From a virus, in IMG/VR virus record IMGVR_UViG_3300042861_000760, positions 1 to 27,562 of that record: 27,562 nt of DNA; one strand, 5' to 3'. Below are positions 15,102-21,921 of this stretch, piece after piece (the stretch's first letter is position 1; every line of letters begins with the position of its first letter). The notes under the pieces were generated by a model, which saw nothing but the letters and a program-made list of their open reading frames with translations, was not told the DNA's origin and made no database searches. Position numbers and translations under genes: made by a program.

Positions 15102-15270
15102 GCGCCTCGACGACATCTCCTCCCAGCTGCGCCGCAACGGCGGCACCAGCCTCCGCGACGCCGTCGACCGCATCGAGGAACGCACCCAAGTCCTGCACAC
15201 CGACGTCCGAGACCTGCGCGAGCGGCTCGACGACCACATCACCTGGCACCTAGAGAAGGACACGAAATGA
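14983..15270 (+). CDS. Membrane protein with coiled coil (holin candidate)
   Basis: 95 aa; GTG at 14983 with AGGAG about 8 bases upstream. One transmembrane helix at residues about 8-32 (FLLWAATIVVAVTAIAGGL) is followed by a basic stretch and a long amphipathic helix (LRDAVDRIEERTQVLHTDV) ending in charged residues. One-TM proteins with a coiled coil often sit before the holin and endolysin in actinophage lysis cassettes and may act as holin, antiholin or lysis regulator. It overlaps the next gene by ATGA (15267-15270). Confidence 0.65.
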   Translation: MDTPQIDDFLLWAATIVVAVTAIAGGLVALYRLLTGALNKRLDDISSQLRRNGGTSLRDAVDRIEERTQVLHTDVRDLRERLDDHITWHLEKDTK

Positions 15271-15530
15271 CATTCCGTGAATGGTTCGCCACCAGCCCCC
15301 TAGCCTCCTGGCTGCGCGTCTTCGGCGCCGTCATCCTGTCCGCAGCCGTCGCCGACTGGTCCACCAAGGGCACCATCGACCTCGGCGCCTGGCAAACCTG
15401 GGTCATCGCCGGCCTGGTCTCCGCGCTCCCCACCGCCATGCGCTACCTCAACCCCGCCGACGTCGAGTTCGGTCGCGGCTCCTGGCGTGACGACCGCTTC
15501 GACGTGTGGGCAGACGAGGACGAGGCGTGA
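15267..15530 (+). CDS. Holin (two-TM type, probable)
   Basis: 87 aa. Two hydrophobic segments (about residues 13-30 and 43-60; LRVFGAVILSAAVADW and WVIAGLVSALPTAM) with an acidic, charged C-terminal tail (DDRFDVWADEDEA). Small two-TM proteins immediately before an endolysin are typically holins, which form membrane lesions that let the endolysin reach the wall. It is coupled to both neighbours by ATGA and GTGA overlaps. Confidence 0.7.
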   Translation: MTFREWFATSPLASWLRVFGAVILSAAVADWSTKGTIDLGAWQTWVIAGLVSALPTAMRYLNPADVEFGRGSWRDDRFDVWADEDEA

Positions 15531-16162
15531 GCACCTACACCGCCACGCAGCTGCGACGCGCCCTCCGCAAGTCCGGCCTCACCGTCGGCTACGCCGAAGG
15601 CTGGGACTCCCACGACATCGACCCCTTCGGGATGTCCCCCACGGCCGGTGTCGTCATGCACCACACCGCCAACGGCGGCGCCAAAGGCAACAACCCCAGC
15701 CTCTACTGGCAGATCCGCAACGAGTATTACCCCGTCCGCGCAGCCCACTGCAACATCGGCCGCGACGGCCTCGTCACGATCATCGCCGCCAGGGGCGCCT
15801 ACCACGCCGGCGCTTGCACTCGGCCCGAGGGCGGCATGAACCTCGGCGGCACCTGGGTTCCGTCCTCAAGCGGCAACAAGATGCTCTTCGGCATCGAGAT
15901 CGAATCGGCCGGCACCAGCCCCGCCACCAACGCCCCCGTCAAGTCCACCGACGGCTACACCCGTGAGCAGGTCCGCGCCGCCACCATGCTCGCCGCCACC
16001 CTCTGCGAACTCATGGGCGTTGACGCCAAGTGCGTCATCAACCACAAGGACTGGGCACCGGGGCGCAAGAACGACACCCTGCTGCCCATCGAATTCTGGC
16101 GCAAGAAAGTCAAGCGCCAGCTGCTCGCCAATAAAGCGAAGCGCCTCATTACTGGCGGGTAA
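15527..16162 (+). CDS. Endolysin, N-acetylmuramoyl-L-alanine amidase (Amidase_2)
   Basis: 211 aa from GTG at 15527, which overlaps the holin stop (GTGA); an alternative GTG at 15506 lies inside the holin. The amidase-2 fold is indicated by VMHHTANGG (zinc ligand His45), IEIESAG, and NHKDWAPGRKND with His173 and Asp183 as likely remaining zinc ligands. The enzyme cuts the bond between muramic acid and L-Ala in peptidoglycan. No separate cell-wall-binding domain is seen; the basic C-terminus (RKKVKRQLLANKAKRL) may help bind the wall. It ends the lysis cassette. Confidence 0.88.
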   Translation: MSTYTATQLRRALRKSGLTVGYAEGWDSHDIDPFGMSPTAGVVMHHTANGGAKGNNPSLYWQIRNEYYPVRAAHCNIGRDGLVTIIAARGAYHAGACTRPEGGMNLGGTWVPSSSGNKMLFGIEIESAGTSPATNAPVKSTDGYTREQVRAATMLAATLCELMGVDAKCVINHKDWAPGRKNDTLLPIEFWRKKVKRQLLANKAKRLITGG

Positions 16163-16185
16163 CACCGCCAAACGGAAAGGCAGTC

Positions 16186-16428
16186 ATGTCCCTGCTCGAC
16201 ACCCTGTCCGATCCCCAGTACGTCCCCAAGCGTGGCCCCGCCTGCACCGTCCACCTCACCATGCAAGAAATGGACAAAGCCACGCTAGAAAAGTTCACCG
16301 CCGCAATGGCTAACCCCAGCGCCGCTGGCACCCTCATCGCCGAAGCCCTCCAAGAGCTCGGCTTCAAGGTCCGCGCCGACGCAATCCAGCGTCACCGACG
16401 AGGGGCTTGCCGCTGTGGCATCTCTTGA
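16186..16428 (+). CDS. Small phage DNA-binding protein (terminase-small-subunit-like)
   Basis: 80 aa, ATG at 16186 after GGAAAGG. The sequence (LTMQEMDKATLEKFTAAMANP, then SAAGTLIAEALQELGFKV and a C-terminal RADAIQRHRRGACRCG) resembles actinophage proteins in which a helix-turn-helix (AxxIAEALxxxGxxVxxxxIQRHRRG) ends in a Cys-rich tail. In those phages it comes before a nuclease/phosphoesterase gene. It may bind DNA; the link to terminase is weak. It overlaps the next gene by 14 bases. Confidence 0.55.
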   Translation: MSLLDTLSDPQYVPKRGPACTVHLTMQEMDKATLEKFTAAMANPSAAGTLIAEALQELGFKVRADAIQRHRRGACRCGIS

Positions 16429-17611
16429 AGAACTGGCCGCCGCCTCCCCAGAAGGGCAGGTACCCAACGCCAGCCTGCCCTCTGGCTGGGCGCCATCCGT
16501 CACCTATGACCCCTCGGGTAGGGCCGAGGTGGTCACCCTCGGCGCCGGCCAGCCAGGCGATGAGTCAACGTGGACTGACGAAGTCCGAGCGTTAGGCGTT
16601 GACGTTCCGCCTGGCTGGTCGGCCCGCCTCGTCCAGGTGTCCCACGACCCCAAAGCCTGGGTGCGCAACGCCCAAGGCGAAGACGCCGTCACCGAGCCAG
16701 TCACCCGCCGCAAGTACGTCGTCGAACCCACCCGCGCCCCCGCCGTCGACGTCGACGAACTAGTCGCCGCCATCGGCAAAAAGCGCCCCAAGCTGCGACC
16801 CGCCACCGGCGACGCCTGGGCATACGTCCACACCATCGCCGACTGGCAAATCGGAAAGACTGCCTACGGCATGGGCAGCGAGCAAACCACCCAGCGCATC
16901 CTCGACGGCCTCGACGCCTCCCTCACCCGCTACAAGGCCGAGAGCAAACGCCGCCCCATCGGCACCGTCGTCCTCGCCTCACTCGGCGACCTCTGCGAAG
17001 GCACCACCAGCCAAGGCGGCGCCGTTCACCTCACCGCCGACCTCGGACTCACCGAGCAGCTGCGCGTCATCCGGCGCCTACTCCTCGAACACGTCAAAGA
17101 ATTTGCCCAGGTCGCCGAGCAGGTCATCGTCCCCACCGCCCCCGGCAACCACGATCAAGCCCACCGGCTCATGGGCATCACCGCCCCCGCCAACGACTCC
17201 TTCGCCGTAGACGCCTCCATGCAGGTCGCCGACGCCCTCCACCTCGCCGGCGGATACGACCACGTCCACATCGTCACCCCCGACGTCGACGACCTCACCG
17301 TCACCGTGGAAGCCGAAGGCACGATCATCGGCTGCGCCCACGGGCACCAATTCCGCGGACCCGACAAGGCCCAAGACTGGTGGGCCAAACAAGGCCACGC
17401 CCGCCACCGCATCGGCCAAGCCCACCTCCTGCTCTCCGGGCACTGGCACCACTTCCGAGTCTCCGACGATTCCGGCCGCGTCCACATCGGCTGCCCCACC
17501 GTCGACCCCGGCTCGCCCTGGTACGACCAGCGCAACGGCGGTGGCCCCCAGCACGGCGTACTCACCCTGCTCACCCGCGCGGGAGCCTGGACCGGATTGG
17601 AAATCCTGTGA
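16415..17611 (+). CDS. Metallophosphoesterase (calcineurin-like; Mre11/SbcD-type)
   Basis: 398 aa, GTG at 16415. The first 130 residues form a variable region (VTYDPSGRAEVV, RKYVVEPTRAP). The catalytic domain then shows the family motifs in order: IADWQIGK (D-x-Q where D-x-H is usual), LASLGDLCEG, APGNHDQ, CAHGHQF and LSGHWHHFRV. These residues bind two metals in nucleases and phosphatases such as Mre11 and SbcD. In phages such genes may process DNA ends or RNA; the substrate here is unknown. It is coupled downstream by a GTGA overlap at 17608. Confidence 0.82.
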   Translation: MASLEELAAASPEGQVPNASLPSGWAPSVTYDPSGRAEVVTLGAGQPGDESTWTDEVRALGVDVPPGWSARLVQVSHDPKAWVRNAQGEDAVTEPVTRRKYVVEPTRAPAVDVDELVAAIGKKRPKLRPATGDAWAYVHTIADWQIGKTAYGMGSEQTTQRILDGLDASLTRYKAESKRRPIGTVVLASLGDLCEGTTSQGGAVHLTADLGLTEQLRVIRRLLLEHVKEFAQVAEQVIVPTAPGNHDQAHRLMGITAPANDSFAVDASMQVADALHLAGGYDHVHIVTPDVDDLTVTVEAEGTIIGCAHGHQFRGPDKAQDWWAKQGHARHRIGQAHLLLSGHWHHFRVSDDSGRVHIGCPTVDPGSPWYDQRNGGGPQHGVLTLLTRAGAWTGLEIL

Positions 17612-17874
17612 AGCCCATCGACCCCACCATCGCCACCGACGCCATCCACGTCGTCAACGGCCCCCGCCAGCGCGACTACGCCCACCCCCGCATCAACTTC
17701 CAGCGCATCGCCGACCTGTGGAGCCCCATCTTTGGTATCACCGTGACACCAGAGCAGGTCGCCCTGGCAATGATCCAAGTCAAAGTGGCCCGCGAGATCA
17801 ACCGCCACACCCGCGACAACCTCGTCGACCTCGTCGGCTACACCCTCACCCTCGACGCCTGCCGGGAGGACTAA
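17608..17874 (+). CDS. DUF6378-like small phage protein
   Basis: 88 aa. Start set at GTG 17608, overlapping the previous stop (GTGA); the longer open frame upstream lies inside the phosphoesterase gene. The sequence RQRDYAHPRINFQRIADLWS, then VTPEQVALAMIQVKVARE and NLVDLVGYTLT, matches a common phage pattern (YGHP, LW, ia-mi-KvaRe, D-GY). The family is widespread in phages and its function is unknown. Confidence 0.7.
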   Translation: MKPIDPTIATDAIHVVNGPRQRDYAHPRINFQRIADLWSPIFGITVTPEQVALAMIQVKVAREINRHTRDNLVDLVGYTLTLDACRED

Positions 17875-18107
17875 TGAGCCAGCCAGTCAGCCTCTGGATG
17901 AGCCTGCGCTTCGGCCAGCTCGAGGTCAACTTCAGCGCCGACGAAGTCTCCGGCTACGCCCCCGACGTCGCCAACGACATGGCCCTCCACGTCGTCAAAG
18001 CCTTCTCCGAAGGCATCGCCGAACTCCGCGCCCACGGCGTCATCGGCACCATCGACGACGACGACGAGGCCACCGACGACACCGAGGACGACGACGACGA
18101 CGACTAG
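17874..18107 (+). CDS. Small acidic-tailed protein, unknown
   Basis: 77 aa, ATG at 17874 overlapping the previous stop (TAATG), with GGGAGGA as ribosome-binding site. Residues 1-55 could form a small mixed fold (LWMSLRFGQLEVNFSADEV, then a helix ALHVVKAFSEGIAELRA). The last 20 residues are almost only Asp, Glu and Thr. Acidic tails of this kind can mimic DNA, but the length is small and no function is assigned. It is the last gene before a strong hairpin. Confidence 0.55.
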   Translation: MSQPVSLWMSLRFGQLEVNFSADEVSGYAPDVANDMALHVVKAFSEGIAELRAHGVIGTIDDDDEATDDTEDDDDDD

Positions 18108-18115
18108 CCCCCACA

Positions 18116-18166
18116 CGCCAGCGGCCCCCCAACCCCCACAAAGGGACGGGGGGCCGCTTTCTGGCG
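18116..18166. terminator. Strong terminator between lysis operon and integrase
   Basis: GCGGCCCCCC (18121-18130) pairs perfectly with GGGGGGCCGC (18148-18157), and an outer CGCCA (18116-18120) pairs with TGGCG (18162-18166). It lies between the convergent operons ending at 18107 and 18169, so it probably stops both. A short TTTC follows on the plus strand. Confidence 0.8.
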
Positions 18167-18168
18167 TT

Positions 18169-19017
<849 letters not shown>

Positions 19018-19211
19018 GTAATCCCCCCGGAACTAGGTTGCTGGTGTCCATCCACATCTACCGCCTTCAATCTGCGCAGGCGCGTGATTGTGCAGAACTT
19101 GACGGTTCGCAAAAAGGAATTACTGGACACCGACACGGCCCCGACACACGTCCGCCGAAAAAATCTTTGTGGCGAAGATCACATGCACCGTTTGACCACT
19201 GTGTCCCTTTT

Positions 19212-19251
19212 TGCTCCCGCACCTGGACTCGAACCAGGAACCACTCGGTTA
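19212..19251 (-). other. attP core: 3' part of a tRNA gene
   Basis: On the minus strand this reads TAA, CCGAG, TGGTT, then CCTGG-TTCGAGT-CCAGG and TGCGGGA-G-CA. This fits tRNA positions from the end of the anticodon loop through variable loop, a perfect five-pair T-arm, the acceptor strand and discriminator. The 5' half of a tRNA is not present beyond it, so it is not a gene but the fragment a phage carries to rebuild the host tRNA on integration. U36-A37 and a U1-A72 end would suit an ANN-codon reader, perhaps tRNA-Asn; the isotype is a guess. Confidence 0.7.
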
Positions 19252-19408
19252 CTGGCGCAATGCCCATGTCCGCAATCACGCAGGTGGTCGGTCGACCGCC
19301 TAGGCCCATGTTTACACGGGTTTTCGCAATTTAGGGACCCCGGCGGCCTTGGGATTGCCTGAAGAAATGCACTACCGCCAGACAATTTCTAGGTCAAGAA
19401 CCCAAACA

Positions 19409-19472
19409 GCGGTCATGCCGCGGTCAGACCTTGTGACGATCCCTTGACATTTCGATTCTCGGCTACAACTTT
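19409..19472 (+). promoter_or_regulatory. Candidate early promoter with upstream direct repeats
   Basis: TTGACA at 19444-19449 is a perfect -35 match; the -10 is weak (AACTTT at 19467-19472 with 17 bp, or TACAAC at 19464 with 14 bp). Two GCGGTCA copies at 19409-19415 and 19420-19426, 11 bp apart, lie just upstream and could bind a regulator. This is the only good start for the rightward early operon. Confidence 0.4.
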
Positions 19473-19510
19473 CCCACGCCCTGCGAAGTCCCCCCGACGC
19501 AGAGCGGCAC

Positions 19511-19567
19511 GGCGGAGGTGGCCGAGATCCACTCTCCAGTTGGTCGGTCCAATCGGCCACCTCCGCC
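19511..19567. repeat. 15-bp perfect inverted repeat in early 5' leader
   Basis: GGCGGAGGTGGCCGA (19511-19525) and its exact complement (19553-19567) are separated by 27 bases. The 3' arm contains CACCTCC, and CCCCT (19566-19570) can instead pair with AGGG (19575-19578) within the G-rich ribosome-binding region of the first early gene. It may be a terminator/attenuator or an RNA switch. Confidence 0.6.
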
Positions 19568-19593
19568 CCTAACTAGGGAGGGAGGGGGAACCA

Positions 19594-19761
19594 ATGACCG
19601 AAGCCATCGTGATCGCCGGCGGCATCCTGCTGGGCGGCCTGGCCATCGCCTACGGCCTCCAGGTCCGCGCCGAGTTCCACGAGCGGGACCGCTGGCGGCG
19701 CTTCCAAGAGTCCATGCGCGGCGGCGGTCGAAATCAACCCCTCCCCAAGAAGGAGGACTGA
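19594..19761 (+). CDS. Small membrane protein
   Basis: 55 aa; ATG at 19594 with a very G-rich ribosome-binding site (GGGAGGGGG). One hydrophobic helix at residues 4-22 (AIVIAGGILLGGLAIAYGL) is followed by a charged, cytoplasmic-type tail (RAEFHERDRWRRFQESM) and a basic end. It is the first gene of the early operon, directly before another small membrane protein. Such proteins in temperate phages sometimes act in superinfection exclusion; no direct evidence here. Confidence 0.6.
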   Translation: MTEAIVIAGGILLGGLAIAYGLQVRAEFHERDRWRRFQESMRGGGRNQPLPKKED

Positions 19762-19762
19762 G

Positions 19763-19987
19763 ATGGACCCTGCACTGATTACCGCCCTCATCGCCTCGGG
19801 TACTGCCGCGGTGGCCGCCTTCGTCGCCTACTGGGCCGGGGTCGGCCAGGCCGAGAAGAAGCACAAGGCCCGCGAGGCCGCCCTGCTCGACGACCTTGAC
19901 GACGCCATCCACGTTCTTGTGGACATGGCCGCCTCCCACCATCCCGCCGGGCGCCACCTGCGCCTCGTCACCCCCGAAGGAGCCTGA
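19763..19987 (+). CDS. Small membrane protein with charged tail
   Basis: 74 aa; ATG at 19763 with GGAGGAC upstream, one base after the previous stop. A hydrophobic segment at residues 4-25 (ALITALIASGTAAVAAFVAYW) is followed by a charged helix (EKKHKAREAALLDDLDDAI). Similar layout to the preceding gene; the pair may work together at the membrane. Unknown function. Confidence 0.62.
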   Translation: MDPALITALIASGTAAVAAFVAYWAGVGQAEKKHKAREAALLDDLDDAIHVLVDMAASHHPAGRHLRLVTPEGA

Positions 19988-19988
19988 C

Positions 19989-20183
19989 ATGACTAGCCTC
20001 ACCGACCCCACCCCCGACGACGACGACACCTACCCGCCGGCGTACCGCGAACTCGTCGAGCCGTCCCAGCCCACCCCAAAGGCCATACGCGCGTGGGCGC
20101 TGGAGAAGGGGCTCGTCGTCGGCAAGCGCGGTCGCATCCCCGCCGACGTGCAGCTCGCCTACCAGGAGTCCACGCAGTCGTGA
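19989..20183 (+). CDS. Lsr2-like DNA-binding domain protein (short)
   Basis: 64 aa, ATG at 19989. The last 35 residues (AIRAWALEKGLVVGKRGRIPADVQLAYQES) match the C-terminal domain of Lsr2, the actinobacterial nucleoid protein, including the Arg47-Gly48-Arg49 motif that enters the minor groove of AT-rich DNA. The N-terminal Lsr2 dimerisation domain is missing and replaced by an acidic stretch (DDDDTYPP). A bare DNA-binding domain could compete with host Lsr2 or act as a regulator. It overlaps the next gene by GTGA. Confidence 0.72.
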   Translation: MTSLTDPTPDDDDTYPPAYRELVEPSQPTPKAIRAWALEKGLVVGKRGRIPADVQLAYQESTQS

Positions 20184-20533
20184 GCCAGGCGCGCAAGCAC
20201 CGCGGCTACCGGACCCAGCGTGTCGCGGCCGAGCACTTCGCTGCCAACGGCTTCCCGCACGCCGAGCCGGTAGGGGCGGGCCGCGCCGGCAGCGACATCA
20301 CCGGCCTGGTCGGCATCGACGTGGAAGTCAAAGCCAGGCGGGGCCTCAACATCAACGCCCTCATGGACCAGCTCGATGAGCGCGCTCAAGACGGCGTGCT
20401 CGGCATCGGGATCATCCGCCCCGACGGCATGGGCGAGAAAAGCGTCGGCAAATGGCCCGTCGTCATCTGCCTCGACGACGCCATCGCCCTCCTGCGCGCC
20501 GCCGGGTACGGCACACCCTTGGAGGAAACATGA
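20180..20533 (+). CDS. PD-(D/E)XK nuclease, Holliday-junction-resolvase-like
   Basis: 117 aa from GTG 20180 (GTGA overlap with the Lsr2-like gene); the longer upstream frame lies over that gene. The core motif is GSDITGLVGIDVEVKAR with Asp39, Glu49 and Lys51 in the D-x(n)-E-x-K arrangement, preceded by a helix carrying Glu18. Small stand-alone enzymes of this type resolve branched DNA or cut recombination intermediates. It fits with the exonuclease and primase genes downstream. The exact substrate is inferred. Confidence 0.72.
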   Translation: MSQARKHRGYRTQRVAAEHFAANGFPHAEPVGAGRAGSDITGLVGIDVEVKARRGLNINALMDQLDERAQDGVLGIGIIRPDGMGEKSVGKWPVVICLDDAIALLRAAGYGTPLEET

Positions 20534-20997
20534 TGACCCTCTGCACTGTCTTGCTCGCCAGCGCCCTAGCTGTATCGCCCGGCGTTACACCGGCGAAGAC
20601 GCCGAAGCCGTGCAAAGACCGCGTCGTCGCGTGGATCGACAAGGCAGGCTTCACGGGCATCGAGCGCCGGGTCGCCTGGGCCATCGCGCAAAGGGAAAGC
20701 AACGGCAATCCCAACGAGTCGTCCTACCCCGACCTGGGCATCGTCCAACTCAACGCGCCCTCCTGGCAGCACACCAAGTATTGGCCCGCCAACGTCTACG
20801 ACCCCGTCCAGTCCTTCACCGCCATGCGCCGCATGGTGCGCGACATGAACTGGCAGCCCTGGGGCCTACACGTCAAGCGCGGCCAGGTCACCTACGACTT
20901 CTCCGCCTACGGCGGCTGGTCCTCGTGGCACCACCAGAACTGGATCGTCGAGCCCTTCGAGCGTTACTGGGCCCAATTCCCCAAGGCGTGCCGATGA
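20530..20997 (+). CDS. Secreted lytic transglycosylase-like protein
   Basis: 155 aa; ATG at 20530 (ATGATG doublet) with GGAGGAAAC, overlapping the previous stop. A hydrophobic N-terminus (TLCTVLLASALAVSPGV) looks like a signal peptide. The mature part carries the goose-lysozyme/SLT signature: AIAQRESNG with likely catalytic Glu56, and DLGIVQLN at 68-75. Such enzymes cleave glycan strands of peptidoglycan. It is in the early operon, away from the lysis cassette, so it may act during infection or lysogeny, or be a moron. Confidence 0.72.
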   Translation: MMTLCTVLLASALAVSPGVTPAKTPKPCKDRVVAWIDKAGFTGIERRVAWAIAQRESNGNPNESSYPDLGIVQLNAPSWQHTKYWPANVYDPVQSFTAMRRMVRDMNWQPWGLHVKRGQVTYDFSAYGGWSSWHHQNWIVEPFERYWAQFPKACR

Positions 20998-21239
20998 CGT
21001 GCGGCGTGTGCCAAGGCAAGGGCTGGAACTACGTCCCCGACGGCGGCGGCTGCGTCGCCCGCGAACCCTGCGACTTCTGTGAGGCATGGAATGACTGCGT
21101 TCAACGTGCGCAACATGCTCGACCCCGTCAAGACCTCCCGCGAGGAGGGACGACTCCAAGGCCGCAAAGAGATGCGCGACCAGATCCGCGACCAGTTCGC
21201 CACCTTCGCCTCGCGCCACCCCGAGCCAGTGGTGAGTGA
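20994..21239 (+). CDS. Small zinc-finger protein (DnaJ-type Cys motifs)
   Basis: 81 aa in the open frame, ATG at 20994 overlapping the previous stop (ATGA). The N-terminal half has CGVCQGKGW and CDFCEAW (CxxCxGxG-like) plus a Cys at 20, suggesting a single zinc site. From residue about 33 the frame lies over the next gene and becomes Arg/Pro-rich, so the functional part is probably short. Unknown role. Confidence 0.45.
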   Translation: MTCGVCQGKGWNYVPDGGGCVAREPCDFCEAWNDCVQRAQHARPRQDLPRGGTTPRPQRDARPDPRPVRHLRLAPPRASGE

Positions 21240-21288
21240 CGAGCTGTGGACGTTTGTGAACTGGATTGAGCGGGAGCCACTGTCATGA
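21091..21288 (+). CDS. Small helical protein, unknown
   Basis: 65 aa from ATG 21091 (GAGG 8 bases upstream); a GTG at 21079 would add four residues. The sequence is charged and helical (VKTSREEGRLQGRKEMRDQI) with a C-terminal WTFVNWIERE. It overlaps the WhiB gene by ATGA (21285). No family recognised, but composition and spacing are those of a real early gene. Confidence 0.55.
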   Translation: MTAFNVRNMLDPVKTSREEGRLQGRKEMRDQIRDQFATFASRHPEPVVSDELWTFVNWIEREPLS

Positions 21289-21641
21289 CCAAACACCAGC
21301 CTATGCGCGCGTGTGACCGTTGCGGCAAAGAACGCATCGTCCGCGCCGACCGCCGCAACTTCTGCCAAGAGTGCCGCGAGCAAGGCCTACGCCCTATCGC
21401 CAATTGGATGGAGCACGGTGCCTGCCGCAACGACCACCACTCCCCCGATTGGTGGTGGCCTGAGAACTCCGATGCCGCTAATTCCGCCACGCAACTCGCG
21501 CTCAGCATTTGCCGCTACTGCCCGGTGCGCGACCTCTGCCTGGACTACGCCATCCAGCACAAAGAGAACCACGGCATTTGGGGTGGGCTGCTGCCTGCGG
21601 CACGCCAGGCCTACGCCAACCAGCGACGCAGGGCCGTCTGA
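21285..21641 (+). CDS. WhiB-like transcription factor with added N-terminal zinc ribbon
   Basis: 118 aa. The WhiB core has Cys47, Cys76-x-x-Cys79 and Cys85 (CRYCPVRDLC), which would bind a 4Fe-4S cluster, followed by the GIWGG turn at 97-101 and a basic C-terminus for DNA binding. WhiB proteins are found only in actinobacteria and their phages, where they bind the principal sigma factor and alter transcription. Unusually, residues 10-30 form an extra CDRC/CQEC pair, a probable zinc ribbon. Other phage WhiB proteins are known to repress host whiB genes; the role here is inferred. Confidence 0.88.
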   Translation: MTKHQPMRACDRCGKERIVRADRRNFCQECREQGLRPIANWMEHGACRNDHHSPDWWWPENSDAANSATQLALSICRYCPVRDLCLDYAIQHKENHGIWGGLLPAARQAYANQRRRAV

Positions 21642-21913
21642 TGCCCGCCCTCATCCCCACCCCCGACGACCTCGCCCGCATGACCCCAGCCCAGCGCGCC
21701 AAGATCCGCCGCTTCATCGCCCAGGTCGCCCTCGAGCTTGACGACGCCGCCCGCGACACCGTCGACCTCAAACACGCCGAACGGCAACGCCGCCAACAGA
21801 AATGGGGCGAAGCGATCCGCCAACACGCCCGCAACCTCCAAGCACAACTGCCCCCCGAACCCGCCCACATCACCGCCGCCCGCCGCCAAGCCCTCCTCGA
21901 CAACACCCGATAG
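21641..21913 (+). CDS. Small helical protein, unknown
   Basis: 90 aa; ATG at 21641 overlaps the WhiB stop. It is helical and highly charged (MTPAQRAKIRRFIAQVALEL, then HAERQRRQQKWGEAIRQHA). No cysteines, no membrane segment. It could be a coiled-coil DNA- or protein-binding factor. It precedes the exonuclease gene by 8 bases, within the recombination module. No named family recognised. Confidence 0.6.
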   Translation: MPALIPTPDDLARMTPAQRAKIRRFIAQVALELDDAARDTVDLKHAERQRRQQKWGEAIRQHARNLQAQLPPEPAHITAARRQALLDNTR

Positions 21914-21921
21914 GAGCCCGC

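Larger units (their letters stand above)
19018..19593. other. attP and early promoter region (no gene)
   Basis: 576 bases without a convincing gene. It holds an inverted pair GGTGTCCA (19043-19050) / TGGACACC (19124-19131), a direct pair TTCGCAA (19106-19112 and 19323-19329) on either side of the tRNA-like core, the core itself (19212-19251), direct repeats GCGGTCA (19409, 19420), a TTGACA box (19444) and a 15-bp inverted repeat (19511-19567). The paired short repeats around the core are candidates for integrase arm sites or excisionase sites. Confidence 0.6.

Noticed and set aside
19212-19290. Complete tRNA gene on the minus strand
   Set aside because: Only the 3' part matches; no D-arm or 5' acceptor strand is present upstream.
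20376-21239. Single 287-aa gene across the transglycosylase region
   Set aside because: Only its last 81 residues (from 20994) look like a protein; the rest is a shadow of the nuclease and transglycosylase genes.
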